64,000 bases of DNA from assembly GCA_963082975.1 (NCBI GenBank), contig OY720350.1:8513488-8577487 (forward strand), in the 5' to 3' direction. This stretch comes from Labia minor. Lineage: Eukaryota; Arthropoda; Insecta; Dermaptera; Spongiphoridae. A model generated the notes under the pieces. That model ran no database searches, was not told where the DNA came from, and was given only the letters and a program-made list of their open reading frames with translations. The position numbers and the translations under genes were made by a program. Numbering within the stretch: position 1 is the stretch's first letter; each line of letters starts with the position of its first letter. Below are positions 34,901 through 43,647 of this stretch, piece after piece.

Positions 34901-35534
34901 AATATGTGGTTTTATTTACAAAATTCCCTTACTCATATATTTTGTTTTTACAAAGTTCATATCAAGGCTCCATTTTTCGTATTCTTCTATAAGATGTCTA
35001 GCCATAATCTTCTCTGTCTAGGTCTATGATCATCTTAATCATCTGCAAAACTTAATGTATAAAGCGTCGTATCATCGAGAGGTATTCTCATTTTTCGTTG
35101 CTTTTCTTTTTCCATTCCTTTAACGACGCTTCTAAGTATATTTTGAATAAAGTTGGTGATATGCAACAGCGCTGTCTTAATCCTTTTTATGTTCGAATTT
35201 CTTTAGTTAAATTTCCAATTTCTTTATTGATTTTTTTTTTATTTATAAGAGAATATATATATATATATTAGTAGGTATCAAATCAAAGTATCTATTTATC
35301 TATCTCTTGATAGACAACTCAAAAGTTCTCTCTATTAATTTTTCTATATTATCTCTAATAGAATATATACTCCTAATACTTTTAGTTTAATAACGTATTC
35401 CAATGTTAGATTAAATTAAATTGATGAATTCTCGTTTTAAAATTGTTTTAATTCATTTCAAATTTCAAATGTTACTAATTCTCCAATCTATAAAGTCTAT
35501 GAATAATTGATTTACAGGAATATTGTATTATATT

Positions 35535-35573
<39 letters not shown>

Positions 35574-38500
35574 AATATATAGGTATACTTAGCAAACTTA
35601 AGTGAAATATTTTTGTTTGAAAGGTATTCCTGAAATCGAGATGCCTACTGTAGAGCCATTCAAAATGGATGCCTTATCGTTATCTTTAACTACTGGTCCA
35701 AACGGATATAAAGTAACTCTTCGGGATGTGGATGTATACGGTGCATCCAATTATACGATTCAGGATCTTCGTCTTGCTACGGATAATAAACCATTTGAAG
35801 CACTTCTGAAAATACCTCAAATGAATATACAAAGTAAATATTCTAGTTCAGGAGTGCTACTTATTTTGCCTGCTTCGGGAAATGGCACTTTTTTCGCAAC
35901 ACTCAGTAAGTAGATCATCATACTCTTTAATCGTTTATTCATTCAATCATTTTATTTTTAAAATTAATTGAAAAAAAAAAATTCTATAAAGATTCAATAA
36001 ATTAAATTATAATCTTGGTAATAAATTGAAAATTGCACCTTATTGAATTATATTATATAATTATTATATCTAAAATGCAATTTATTTCCTTATTTCTTAA
36101 ATGTTCGCCATTACACAATGTAACATGTAGCATGACACCCAAATACCTGGGAATATTATCGAGTTTATTAAAAAATAACCAATTGATTTGATGTAATTCA
36201 ATTTATTAATAATTTTGCTATTTTATATGATCTTTATCTATAATATATATTATACATTAAAATTACATCATATAAATAATTATGATCCATTTTTTCTTTA
36301 ACTTTTGATAAAACAAGGTATAATATTTTCTAAAAAAGTTAAATTTAACTTCTCGAATTAAATCTCAGCAGGCAGATGAAGATAAAGACGCATTTTATAT
36401 TATAAATTAATGATAAAATGATTCAATTATATTTTATAAATAAAAAAATCGTATAATTATCTTTTACCTTTTATCTTTTTATTTTATATTAAAATTTCTA
36501 TTTAATAATAAAAATAATATATTTTTATTTACATTTGTATTTTAATTAAATTTTAAATGATTTAAAATAAATAATAAAATAAAATCTTAATATAAATATA
36601 ATAATAATTATTTATTTAATATGTTAAGAAGATTTCTACGTAGGGAAATTATAATTTTTTCTTTAACAAAGATGTAAATTTACATTTCATGAAAGGACTT
36701 TTTATGCTTTCCTTTAGTTCCATACTTGTTTATATATAGAAAGTTTATTAATAAATGTCAAGGAAAACTTTTTTTTTTTTTTTTTTAATAAAAATTGATG
36801 AATTTGCACAAGAATTGAATAAGATTCAATTTTGATATTTAATGCAATTCTTTTTACATGATATTTATTTTTAATGACTTTTTAAAATGGACTTATGAAA
36901 TTTTATTTAAACTAAAATCATTAACTATATAATTTTGGTATCTTAATATTCTAAATTTATGATTATAATAATTTTACCAAATACCCTTTTATTTCATTTT
37001 TTTTTTAGATAAAAGAATTGAAAAATATCCAATTATTGTTATTTTATTTAAATAGGTAATTAAATATTACCCAATATTTGTTTAAAAGTTCATTTCAATG
37101 ATACAAAATATGTAGAAATCCCTTATTTCGTTATTATATAATATATATTTTCTAAAATTTTACTTGTTCTAGTTTATTAATAAAAATTAAATCTTTATTA
37201 TTTTCAGAGGATATCACTGCCAAAGTACGAGGTCATGTTAGTTCATCAAAAAAAGACAATATGGATTATATGAATCTAGATGATCTCCAAATGGATTTGA
37301 ATATTAAAGGTGCCCGACTTATGGTTAGAAAGGACACAAACTCCAATCGAATCCTTAGTAAGTATGAATAACATTTATGGATACGCCTGGATTTAGGCAA
37401 CCAGCAACGACCACTTTGAGTACAATTAAAATTATGTTTTATTAAATAATTATAGAATTTATTTACAACCTTTATATAAATAATAATTTTATATAGAATC
37501 ATTGAGCAAAGATATGAAAAGCTCCCCCTAGGATTTCATTTTATTTTTTTTATAAAAATATCATTTTTAAAACTCAAGTTTTCAACGAACTTTTAGTTCG
37601 TTTATAAAATCTAGATGTCTGTGTGTCTGTCGCCAAAAATTTTCGATTTTTTAAATTTTGATTTTGGATTCGCCAAAGTTTTATTCAAAATAAGAAAACA
37701 AAATTATTGGTATTATAGAAAGGAAATTTCTGAGTCTAAGGTGTGTGTTTAAAGTGTAGTGCCTCGCCAAGTGATATTTGAAATGATTAGAGATTGAATA
37801 GAGAAGTTTGATAAGTCAGTGACTTTTTGAATCTCCTCCACAATAACTTTAAATGCAACATTGCTCCTGAAACTATCATCTATTAACAAGTTCCCGCCGG
37901 CATGTACCACCGGTGGCTCATGCCGCCACATAAAATAAATAGACAGTCATTGATAGCAGTCAACTTCGCGAATTCCAACGAAAATTAAAAAAAGTAACGT
38001 TCTTGTTCTTATTAAGTATGATTTTTTGCGAAAAATTCATTCCCGAAACCAAGACAAAGCTTGAGGTCTCTGTGCCCGATAAATTTTAATGGTTAAACAA
38101 TGGTTTACTGAGTTCCGTTGTGGTCGTACCAATAAAGGTGACGTCAAATATTCAGGACGAACCAAAGAGATCGTCGTACCAAAATTCATCGATAAAATCC
38201 AGAAATAATTTTGGACTTGTGAAGTGGTCAAGGTTGTAGCATCTCAACTGAGCTGGTACATCACATTTAACTGAATATTTGAATGGCGGTCATATTCGTA
38301 ACCGTGTGTCCTTTTCAAAAGAGTGCTTAACGATCCGAACGAGTACTTGCGCCGTTTCAATACCGTAGACTAAACATGGATCCATCACACTACATCAGAG
38401 GCCAAGGAACTATTAAGACGGTGGGTGAACGTGCACTAAAGAAGGCCAAGGTGGTGGGTCTGTCGGCCAACAAGGTCATAGAATGCATAGAAAATATGAG

Positions 38501-40264
38501 TCATTTCATATATTGGCAACTAGTTTTGCCTAGGAATTCTGAATTTCAAACTTTACCTGGAAAATATACACAAAAATAGATAAAAATAAAAAACTAAACA
38601 TTTTTTTCATCTTAAAAATTTAAATTAAAACAAATTATCAAATCCATTTATTCCTATCCGTGATTTTTTTCATTTTATTTTTGTTTTATAATTATAAATG
38701 AATGAATTGGAAACATTTTTACGAAATTATTCTTTGCAATGGGTGTCAAAGTTACACTTTGTTTTGAAAGTGAAAAGATTTAAGAAATGCACTTTTCATT
38801 GTTTTAACTTAGCAAGTGAATCTTTGTCCACTGTCTGTTAAGGTCGTTGGTGCTCTTTTTGCCCAAGCGAATGAACTCGAGTTCGGCGCAATTGGTCTAT
38901 AAATGGCGCATGTCGTTTGGGGTTTTTGCCAAATATTCGCATTTTGCTTTCACATATAAAATAGAAAATAAAGAAAAATCATATTCTACGACTTGAGTGA
39001 AACAATAACAATTTTTAATCTAGATGCCAAAACAAATGAATTATTTGTGTATAAATATTTATTTAATATATAAAAAAAAATTTTAAAGGCATGTTTACGG
39101 AAATATAAAAGAAAAGTAACTGCGAAGCTGGTCTTTATAAGTTTTTAATAAATTTACTAGATATCTTATACAATAATTAAAATAATATATAAATCAATGA
39201 AAGTATTTACTTTGACTTAACAGGATTAATTTAATTTGCAGAAGAGTAAGATTATGAGAACATTATTTATTGTAAGAATTTTTTTTTTTTTTTAACCGAT
39301 TTTGATGTTCATGTGTCATTCCAAATTTCGTTTCAAATGGGGAAGTGTTTTATCTTTGATTAAAAAACAATTTTTTAAGTTATTTTTTCATTTCATTTGT
39401 CAAAATAACGATAACAATTTTTATCGCAATGTTAAAGATTGTGTGAATAGTTTTTCTACTTAAAATAATAGCTAATAATAAAAATATATATCTTCTGAAA
39501 TGATAAATTAAACGAAACTACGGTTTTAAAAAGGAATTTACTGAACATAAATATTTTAACATTAAAACAAGGTTGAAATGATACAAATATCATGCGGGTA
39601 ACAGGGTACTTTTTTAACTTTTTTTTTACCAAGATGGAACGAATTTAATATTAATTATCAGTGCCATTTTTGAAAAAATTTTAGAAATGTGAAAAATTAT
39701 TGTTGTAAATTGACAATTATACCATATCATAATCATATATGTTCATTTAATTTAGGGTTTCTCAACCTTTTTGGACCAAACGCCCACTTTGTAAGGCCGG
39801 CTTCATAATTCGCCCCCCTATAAATTTTAACAGATAAAAATTGCATGATAATCCCTAATATAAGGTAGGTGCACTTGGTGATACTTAGAGCCATATTGAA
39901 AAATCGAGTTTCAGAACCAATCATCTTACCTGAAAATGATTTCGCCCCCCAAAAATAACTATCGCCCCCTCCCCCCCAAAGCGTATAGTCAAATAATCGC
40001 CCCCTTTAAGATGTCGATCGTCCAGGTTGAGAATCACTATTTAATTGGTTACCTATTTTAACTCTTACTGTTTAATTTGCAATTTTAACTAAGAAATGGA
40101 TTTTAAATGTTTAAGTTGAAGCAACGAATCTCTTCTTACGGGACAACAGCCTCGAGGTGGTCAAATTGATGATGCCACAACTTAATGAAAAATTAACAGT
40201 TGTTTTCAAGAAGATCAGCAATCAACTTCTCAAACATATTCCTCAACAGATGTATTTAATCTGA
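16901..40264 (+). CDS. Takeout/JHBP-domain secreted protein
   Basis: A member of the insect takeout/juvenile-hormone-binding-protein superfamily: secreted carriers of small lipophilic ligands, linked in known cases to feeding, circadian and courtship behaviour. Exons: 16901-16958, 30075-30167, 35624-35905, 37208-37357, 40116-40264; all GT-AG, phases agree, 243 aa (family about 240-250). Residues 1-17 (MIGLIPFCLLLSIGLAL) form a signal peptide. Mature start DIPPYVKQC has Cys26 and Cys36, the conserved N-terminal disulfide pair. LRPYLAKGIPEIEMPTVEPF, the TGPNGYKVTLRDVDVYGAS stretch and a C-terminal amphipathic region (NSLEVVKLMMPQL to QMYLI) follow family order. Introns are 13.1, 5.5, 1.3 and 2.8 kb, the first unusually long and full of transposons; intron 2 holds a tRNA gene. 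Ligand unknown. Confidence 0.93.
17936..18512 (-). mobile_element. Helentron-like (HINE/DINE-1-type) repeat, copy 1
   Basis: Inverse orientation. It starts with the 3' hairpin end (AGTTGGAGTGTCTCCACTCG) followed by ACTATCTCGC, and ends with GCGAGATAGT. The shared core (AAACCGTTTTTGCGTAATCTTG and TATATATAGCAGTTTTATAC) is present. The microsatellite is very short in this copy. Confidence 0.65.
19301..19541. mobile_element. hAT-type MITE, CAGTGATT ends
   Basis: The left end CAGTGATTGATTCTCAACC and inverted right end CAGTGATTCTCAACCACTG match apart from a short internal duplication. CCGCGGCAC motifs lie just inside both ends. The flanks ATATAGAC and ATATATAGAC are a near target duplication with AT slippage. 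The same family is at 51352-51566 in the opposite orientation. Confidence 0.7.
20242..20445 (-). repeat. Dispersed repeat related to 61671-62085
   Basis: The reverse complement matches 61880-62085: TACCGACCGA end, ATCTCCACGAATCATGC, AACAGAAAAAAGTATTTTTA, GATGTCTGTCC. It is a partial copy. The 62-codon ORF in it is repeat sequence. Confidence 0.6.
22380..22785 (+). mobile_element. Helentron-like repeat, copy 2 (3' truncated)
   Basis: Begins ACTATCTCGCCAGAGATAGT, has the TGTGTG microsatellite at about 22494-22513 and the AAACGGTTTGGGCTAGAATC core, and stops near TTTCAGATTGATTGAATTA without the 3' hairpin. Copy 3 follows 200 bp downstream in the same orientation. Confidence 0.65.
22986..23462 (+). 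mobile_element. Helentron-like repeat, copy 3 (5' truncated)
   Basis: Starts in the TGTGTGTGTG microsatellite and runs through the common core to GCGAGATAGTCGAGTGGAGA and CACTTCAGCT. The 5' ACTATCTCGC motif is missing. With copy 2 it forms a head-to-tail pair. Confidence 0.65.
23996..24261. mobile_element. hAT-type MITE with exact 8-bp target duplication
   Basis: The ends are CAGTGATGTATTGG and, inverted, TAGTGTATTGGGAGGGG, with GGGAACG motifs subterminally. CCTATAAG is repeated exactly at 23988-23995 and 24262-24269. Two short minus-strand ORFs here are not genes. Confidence 0.8.
25034..25212. mobile_element. TAGGGTGACCA-family MITE
   Basis: The right end ATGGTCACCCTA is intact; the left end is degraded (TAGGGGGATCAAATGTCC). 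The interior GTCCCGGCGTCCCGAAAAA motif matches the copy at 30743-30982. No clear target duplication. Confidence 0.65.
26694..27133 (-). mobile_element. Mariner-derived element, TACGAGGGTGGGGTGA ends
   Basis: Terminal repeats TACGAGGGTGGGGTGAGCAAG and, inverted, TACGAGGGTGGGGTGAAAAG sit at TA dinucleotides, as Tc1/mariner elements do. The minus strand across the centre keeps decayed mariner transposase text (NHLNMESC, then NPNEFLRRLITVDVT, corresponding to the FLRRFVT-D-ET block) with stops between. Internally deleted and dead. Confidence 0.75.
27805..28826. mobile_element. TIR element (46-bp inverted repeats) with nested insertion
   Basis: 27805-27850 (CAAACTCTTTAAGGTTTCCT, ending ATGAACTTGA) matches the reverse complement of 28781-28826 with about five differences. 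Most of the interior is occupied by the pogo-like element at 27898-28295. I do not recognise the superfamily of the outer repeats and see no transposase ORF. Confidence 0.6.
27898..28295. mobile_element. pogo/Tigger-like MITE
   Basis: The left end TACTCCTAATTCTCGATATA continues AAGCAAC, and the inverted right end TACAGTGAATTCTCGATGTA continues AAGCAAC. The TCTCGATATAAGCAAC block is the recognisable pogo/Tigger-type terminal sequence, repeated subterminally several times (TTGCTTATATCG, TTGCTTACATCGAG). Nested inside the 27805-28826 element. Confidence 0.65.
29010..29882. repeat. Two MITE copies around a 385-bp segment, duplicated at 53.5-54.1 kb
   Basis: 29010-29296 and 29690-29882 are same-orientation members of the TAGGGTGACCA family (both end ATGGTCACCTTA; both contain CTGGACTAAGCTTTTGAAC). 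The AT-rich segment between them plus the left copy recurs as the reverse complement at about 53547-54115, including ACTACCTATCTCTATAA and TTTGATCTATTCCTAAATT, at roughly 90% identity by eye. Confidence 0.65.
30743..30982. mobile_element. TAGGGTGACCA-family MITE
   Basis: TAGGGTGACCAAACGTTCC on the left and TAGGGTGACCATATTTC inverted on the right. The flanks TCTAAATA and CCTAAATG share CTAAAT. The 75-codon ORF beginning near 30788 lies inside it and is not a gene. Confidence 0.75.
31608..31679 (+). tRNA. tRNA-Glu (anticodon CTC)
   Basis: 72 nt forming a complete cloverleaf. The acceptor arms TCCGGTA/TACCGGA pair perfectly with discriminator A. The D-arm region TGGTCTAGTGGCTAGGATA carries the A box and TGGCTCTCACCCA the anticodon loop with CTC. 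The T arm GGGTTCGATTCCC is the B box. The sequence is close to other insect nuclear tRNA-Glu genes. It lies in intron 2 of the takeout-like gene on the same strand, with no intron of its own, and is followed by a T run that can stop RNA polymerase III. Confidence 0.96.
31680..31688 (+). terminator. RNA polymerase III terminator (T9)
   Basis: A run of nine T residues begins directly after the discriminator base of tRNA-Glu, the standard pol III stop. Confidence 0.85.
32250..32530 (-). mobile_element. Helentron-like repeat, copy 4 (281 bp, internally deleted)
   Basis: Both ends are present (AGCTGGAGCGTCTCCACTAG at one side, GCGAAATAGT at the other). The microsatellite and most of the core between the CACGTGTTGGCGCG motif and the 5' end are missing. 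Confidence 0.6.
33418..34031 (-). mobile_element. Helentron-like repeat, copy 5
   Basis: Inverse orientation. The hairpin end is degraded (AGCTGGAATATCTCCATCTC); the core is well kept; the microsatellite appears as ACACACAGAGAGAGAGAGAG. The 5' ACTATCTC motif breaks off at the junction with the LINE fragment near 34031. Confidence 0.65.
34032..35200 (-). mobile_element. LINE (non-LTR retrotransposon) fragment, split by an insertion
   Basis: Minus-strand translation of 34946-35200 gives reverse-transcriptase text in broken frames: a degraded QGC-type block, SPTLFKIYLE and LYTLSFADD (the YADD-type active-site block). 34032-34633 continues with IIWKSIVTDGSEVWHLK and NRRR, the region after the RT core in many insect LINEs. 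Stops and frameshifts show it is dead. The 34648-34931 insertion splits it. The 226-codon ORF reading through it is a fossil, not a host gene. Confidence 0.75.
34648..34931. mobile_element. Foldback insertion with hammerhead-like cores and 14-bp target duplication
   Basis: CTCATATATTTTGT occurs at 34634-34647 and 34932-34945, so the 284-bp piece between inserted into the LINE fragment. It is palindromic: outer arms AAAGCTTTGGTGG and GGGAATTTTGTAAATAAAA, then CACAACGTTTCGATTGCTA against TAGCAATCGAAACGTTGTG. On the plus strand, TTGATAA (34819-34825) precedes a perfect stem CGATTGC/GCAATCG (34826-34832, 34840-34846) followed by AAAC. On the minus strand GTGACGA precedes CAATCGAAACG. This resembles the CUGANGA-stem II-GAAA layout of hammerhead motifs in Penelope-like elements, here with mutated core bases. 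Confidence 0.55.
35906..37207. other. Takeout intron 3 (1.3 kb)
   Basis: AT-rich throughout, with a poly-T run at about 36770-36786. No repeat or gene recognised. Confidence 0.5.
37885..37945 (-). repeat. Inverted copy of the 78-152 repeat
   Basis: AACAAGTTCCCGCCGGCATG, then TACCACCGGTGGC and ATAAAATAAATAGACA, are the reverse complement of 78-160. It adjoins the mariner remnant in takeout intron 4. Confidence 0.6.
37980..38515 (+). pseudogene. Mariner transposase remnant
   Basis: Broken plus-strand frames give mariner DD34D transposase blocks in order: WFTEFRCGRTN, a VVPKFIDKI-like stretch, ITLHQR/WIHHTTSEA (the W-HHY region) and ALKKAKVVGLSANKV (the PKKAKVGLSANKV block). Several frameshifts and stops interrupt it and no terminal repeats are clear. 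Non-functional. Confidence 0.75.
38516..39752. other. Takeout intron 4, remaining sequence
   Basis: AT-rich. 38810-38945 is GC-richer (TTGCCCAAGCGAATGAACTC, GGCGCATGTCGTTTGGG) and may be another decayed transposase piece, but I could not assign it. No gene seen. Confidence 0.35.
39753..40038. mobile_element. hAT-type MITE with exact 8-bp target duplication
   Basis: The ends are TAGGGTTTCTCAACC and, inverted, AGTGATTCTCAACCTGG. ATTTAATT is repeated at 39745-39752 and 40039-40046. C-rich motifs CGCCCCCC occur near both ends. It lies only 77 bp before the acceptor of takeout exon 5, so it may touch the branch-point region. Confidence 0.8.
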
Positions 40265-40501
40265 ACATAAACAAGCTACAAGCAATGATTCCACTCCTCA
40301 TACACATTAAATTTATTTCACATATAATTATTTTAAAAATATAATTTTATAAGTACTATATCATTCTATTCTATTATTTTATTTATATTCTACATCTATC
40401 ATTCTATTTATATTCAAGATTTATATCATACATTTGACTTCTAAGGAGTCGTTTATTAAAATAGATATAATATAATTTTTTTAATTTAAATAAATAGGTA
40501 T

Positions 40502-40545
<44 letters not shown>

Positions 40546-40806
40546 ATATTGTATAAATTTATGGTATTTTATTTTCTTCTTTATTGTAAATTATAATATT
40601 TGTCAAGATTTTGGATTATATTTTTATATTGGTTAGTATTATTAAATAATATATTTTTCAAAGAGTTTAAATTCATCACTATAATATGCAATTAAGTAAG
40701 TGTTATTAGAAATATATTATATAATTGTTTAATTCATTAATACTTGATATATTTAATAGAATCACTTAAAATATTAAACATATACTTATATATACACATA
40801 CATATA

Positions 40807-41372
40807 TACGAGGTGTGTTTAAAAAGTTCGGTAAATGGTATGATAAAAACACTAAAAAGAGAATGTTAATTGTAAAAATACCTTTATTAACCTTCAAAAT
40901 ACTCTCCTCTAGCCACAACACACTTCTGACAACGTTCGTATAACGCTTGAAAACTGTTGGAGAAGTCTTGATGTGGAATCGTTCTCAGAGTAGTCGTCAC
41001 AACGTTCAGGCCGGCAATCCACAAGCAGGACACCAGAAAACACTGAACGTGTACGAGAGATGCTAACAAAAGATCGGCGATTGACTCTGCGACTAATAAC
41101 CGAAGAATTGGGTATTAGCAAAGACACAGTAAGTAGTGTTTTCTGGTGTCCTTCTTGAGGATTGCCGGCCTGAACGTTGTGACGGCTATTCTGAGAACGA
41201 TTCCACATCAAGACTTCTCCAAAAGTTTTCAAGCGTTATACGAACGTTGTCAGAAGTGTGTTGTTGCTAGTGGAGAGTATTTTGAAGGTTAATAAAGGTA
41301 TTTTTACAATTAACATTCTCTTTTTAGTGTTTTTATCATACCATTCACCGAAGTTTTTAGACACACCTCGTA
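40807..41372. mobile_element. Mariner foldback: 238-bp palindromic arms with central HTH fragment
   Basis: 40807-41044 and 41135-41372 are near-perfect reverse complements starting TACGAGGTGTGTTTAAAAAG or TACGAGGTGTGTCTAAAAAC at TA. Each arm encodes the mariner transposase C-terminus (HQDFS, YERCQKCVVA, YFEG). The 90-bp centre reads ERVREMLTKDRRLTLRLITE and ELGISKDTVSS, a mariner helix-turn-helix near the N-terminus. The structure therefore joins a 5' part of the gene to 3' parts in both directions. ORFs inside it are fossil. Confidence 0.85.
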
Positions 41373-42589
41373 TAATCTATATATATTATGTATATATTAT
41401 GCATATATATATATTTTGGGACGATAAGAAAAATTGTTTCTTGTTCTGTATTTTGATTCCTCTAGATCACTTATTTTATGTTGTTAAACACAGTAGGAAG
41501 GGAACTGATCCAAGCGTGGGTAGGTGCCAAATCTTTATCCCCGCTTATAAAAATAGAATTATAGATGTTACTTAAAAAAAGAGGAACTTGACAAAATAAA
41601 TTTTGAAATGTAAATATGTATTAATATTTTAATTTTATTTTATAATAATATTTAAAATATACATATAAGACATATTTATTTTTTGATTTTAAATCTCTTG
41701 ATAAAATAAAAGGAATAAATTCAACAACAAATATTAATTAAAATGTTGCTTTGTTAATTTATAATACTCAATCAAAGTAGTACATAAATGAAGTAAAATA
41801 AAAGAAAAAGTAATTCAAGTGAATTTGTATTTGTATACCTATGTAAAAATTATTAATTCTAAATTCAAAGATTAATTAAGTTTTTCCTTCTTTTTTTTTT
41901 TTTGTAATAACCCATTACAAAAGAAGGGAAAACAAAATACCTACGTTTTTTTCTAATTTAAAAATTAATAAGATATACTTTCTTTATTATGTTATCATAA
42001 ATATGATTTAATTATATTTAAGCTGTTTAAATTTTATATATACTTTTAATATATTTATGTATTCTGTGATTTCTTTTTAATTAATTGTAAGATATCTAAA
42101 ATATAGAAAAATTAATACACAACTGATTTAATTTGTATATAGTTTTTATTTTTGGGATTGCCTAGGAATGACTGGGGGATGGTTTGAATGCGATAATATC
42201 AATAAATAACTCCTTAGATAAATCTAATTGCTCTATAGATAAATCTTATAGGAAAAAATGATATAAATGGCGGATGTGGTGTGAGTTGTTAGTTAGTAAA
42301 ACAATCTAGATAAAGAGAACCCAGAATTTGAAGAATTTATTCTATCTCTCAATATTGAACCACCTTATATCACGAATTTTACTTAAATATATATAATAAC
42401 GAATTTTTCTTCAAGTTCTATAAATACTATAAATATTTTCATGTATAATAATTTAATAAAACTAATTAATAAATAAATTAAATTTATATCATTTTCAATA
42501 TATTGTTACCTAAAATTTAATGAAATTTTATTATTAGATTGGATATTTAATTATTGTTTTTCATATGATTCATATATATTTATTTATTT

Positions 42590-42870
42590 CATATATATAT
42601 ATATTATTGTCAAATTTATCCGGGTTTTTATCACGTATTTTTGTGAGGTTGTTTTCTCGACGTTTCGGCGCCCATTTTGGCGCCATTTTCAAGAGATTAT
42701 TCAGGCGGGGATATTTTGGGACACTTCACTTGACAACAGCTCACAGCTGTAGTGTAGCGCGGACGTGTGTCAGTGTCAGTTTCAGTGCCCAGGACCACAT
42801 ACCATCTATAAGTCTAGTAAACTCTATTGTCTTTGCTGAAACAACGTTGAGAAAACAACCTTACAATATA
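42590..42870 (-). repeat. Penelope-like repeat with hammerhead-like core
   Basis: Reverse-complement partner of 15990-16255. On the minus strand, CTTGAAAAT is followed by GGCGCC (42684-42679), a loop, GGCGCC (42672-42667) and GAAACGTCGAG. The two GGCGCC blocks can pair as stem II directly before GAAA. The 104-codon plus-strand ORF across it is incidental. Confidence 0.5.
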
Positions 42871-43336
42871 TATATATAGAAGGTCGAGGGTCTGTCTTTA
42901 ATATAATTAAAATATACCACAAAAAATAATTTGTGTTTAAATCAACTATTAATAAATTATACTTCTTATTATTATTTTCAAGGATTAAAAAATAGGAAAT
43001 ATTAGATTATGATCTTTGTAAAACAAATGATGAAGAAAGAGAATATAACATATTTAATCTATATATCCATCTTTAAGTCAATTTTAATTCAAATAAATAA
43101 TATTTTTTGTAATGTATTATTAGAATTTAATTAATAACCATTCGATGATGTTTGTAGACAGTTAATGTTTTCTTTATCTTGTAATATAAAACAGTAATCA
43201 GAAGGAAAAGTGAAAATTTAAGAAAGGATTTAGAAAATGAAATGTCTAATGGCGAGAGGGGTAGGTCAGAACTCGATTTTGGACTGGGTCCATCCACACG
43301 GAAACATTTATTTATCACTTGGAGTGTGCGGACAAA

Positions 43337-43413
43337 ATGTCAGAGGTTTTAAGAATGGCTCCTGCTGAAGGAATGCAATTCAATGGAGGAGCAAAAAAAA
43401 GCATATTTAAGAG
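43337..43413 (+). CDS. Candidate alternative first coding exon of the coiled-coil gene
   Basis: ATG in a good insect context (GGACAAAATGT) opens 25 codons plus two bases. The peptide starts MSEVLRMAP and ends KKSIFK, and the exon closes at AG|GTGAGG, a strong donor. It ends in phase 2 with AG, exactly as exon 2 of the coiled-coil gene does, so splicing to the exon at 55972 would give KSIFKR-FAHQEE in frame. Splicing to 55011 would hit a stop within three codons. The surrounding 43190-43500 is less AT-rich than its flanks. Ownership by that gene is inference from phase; it could belong to an unseen transcript. Confidence 0.35.
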
Positions 43414-43647
43414 GTGAGGGAAATATTCATTCACAAGTAAAAAATAAATGAGTGAGGAGTGATCCATTAGCGTAAGGTCAATTAAATAAAGAAATCTCAA
43501 AGGATAGTTAGAAAATTAGCAGAACTAGAAAATCATTTGTTGTGGTATGAAATAAATAGACAAATAAATTTACATTTCTTTTTGTTCCAGTTGATAATAA
43601 ATATGTTAACATTAATTTTAATCATTTTAGTTGTGAGCTGATTTTTT

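Larger units (their letters stand above)
30168..35623. other. Takeout intron 2 (5.5 kb)
   Basis: Holds the tRNA-Glu gene, one TAGGGTGACCA MITE, two Helentron-like copies, a LINE fragment and the 34648-34931 insertion. The remainder is AT-rich, with an (AT)n run at about 35537-35572. No other coding sequence seen. Confidence 0.5.
40265..43336. other. Takeout 3' flank and repeat-rich spacer
   Basis: Holds the mariner palindrome (40807-41372) and a hammerhead-bearing repeat (42590-42870). No strong polyadenylation signal directly follows the takeout stop; AATAAA at about 40491 is the nearest good one. The rest is AT-rich without a recognised gene. Confidence 0.4.

Noticed and set aside
40909..41575. 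ORFs of 60-107 codons on both strands
   Set aside because: They fall in the mariner palindrome and read transposase fragments or their antisense.
43127..43500. Two minus-strand ORFs of 61-63 codons
   Set aside because: Antisense to the better-supported plus-strand exon with ATG context and GTGAGG donor at 43337-43413.
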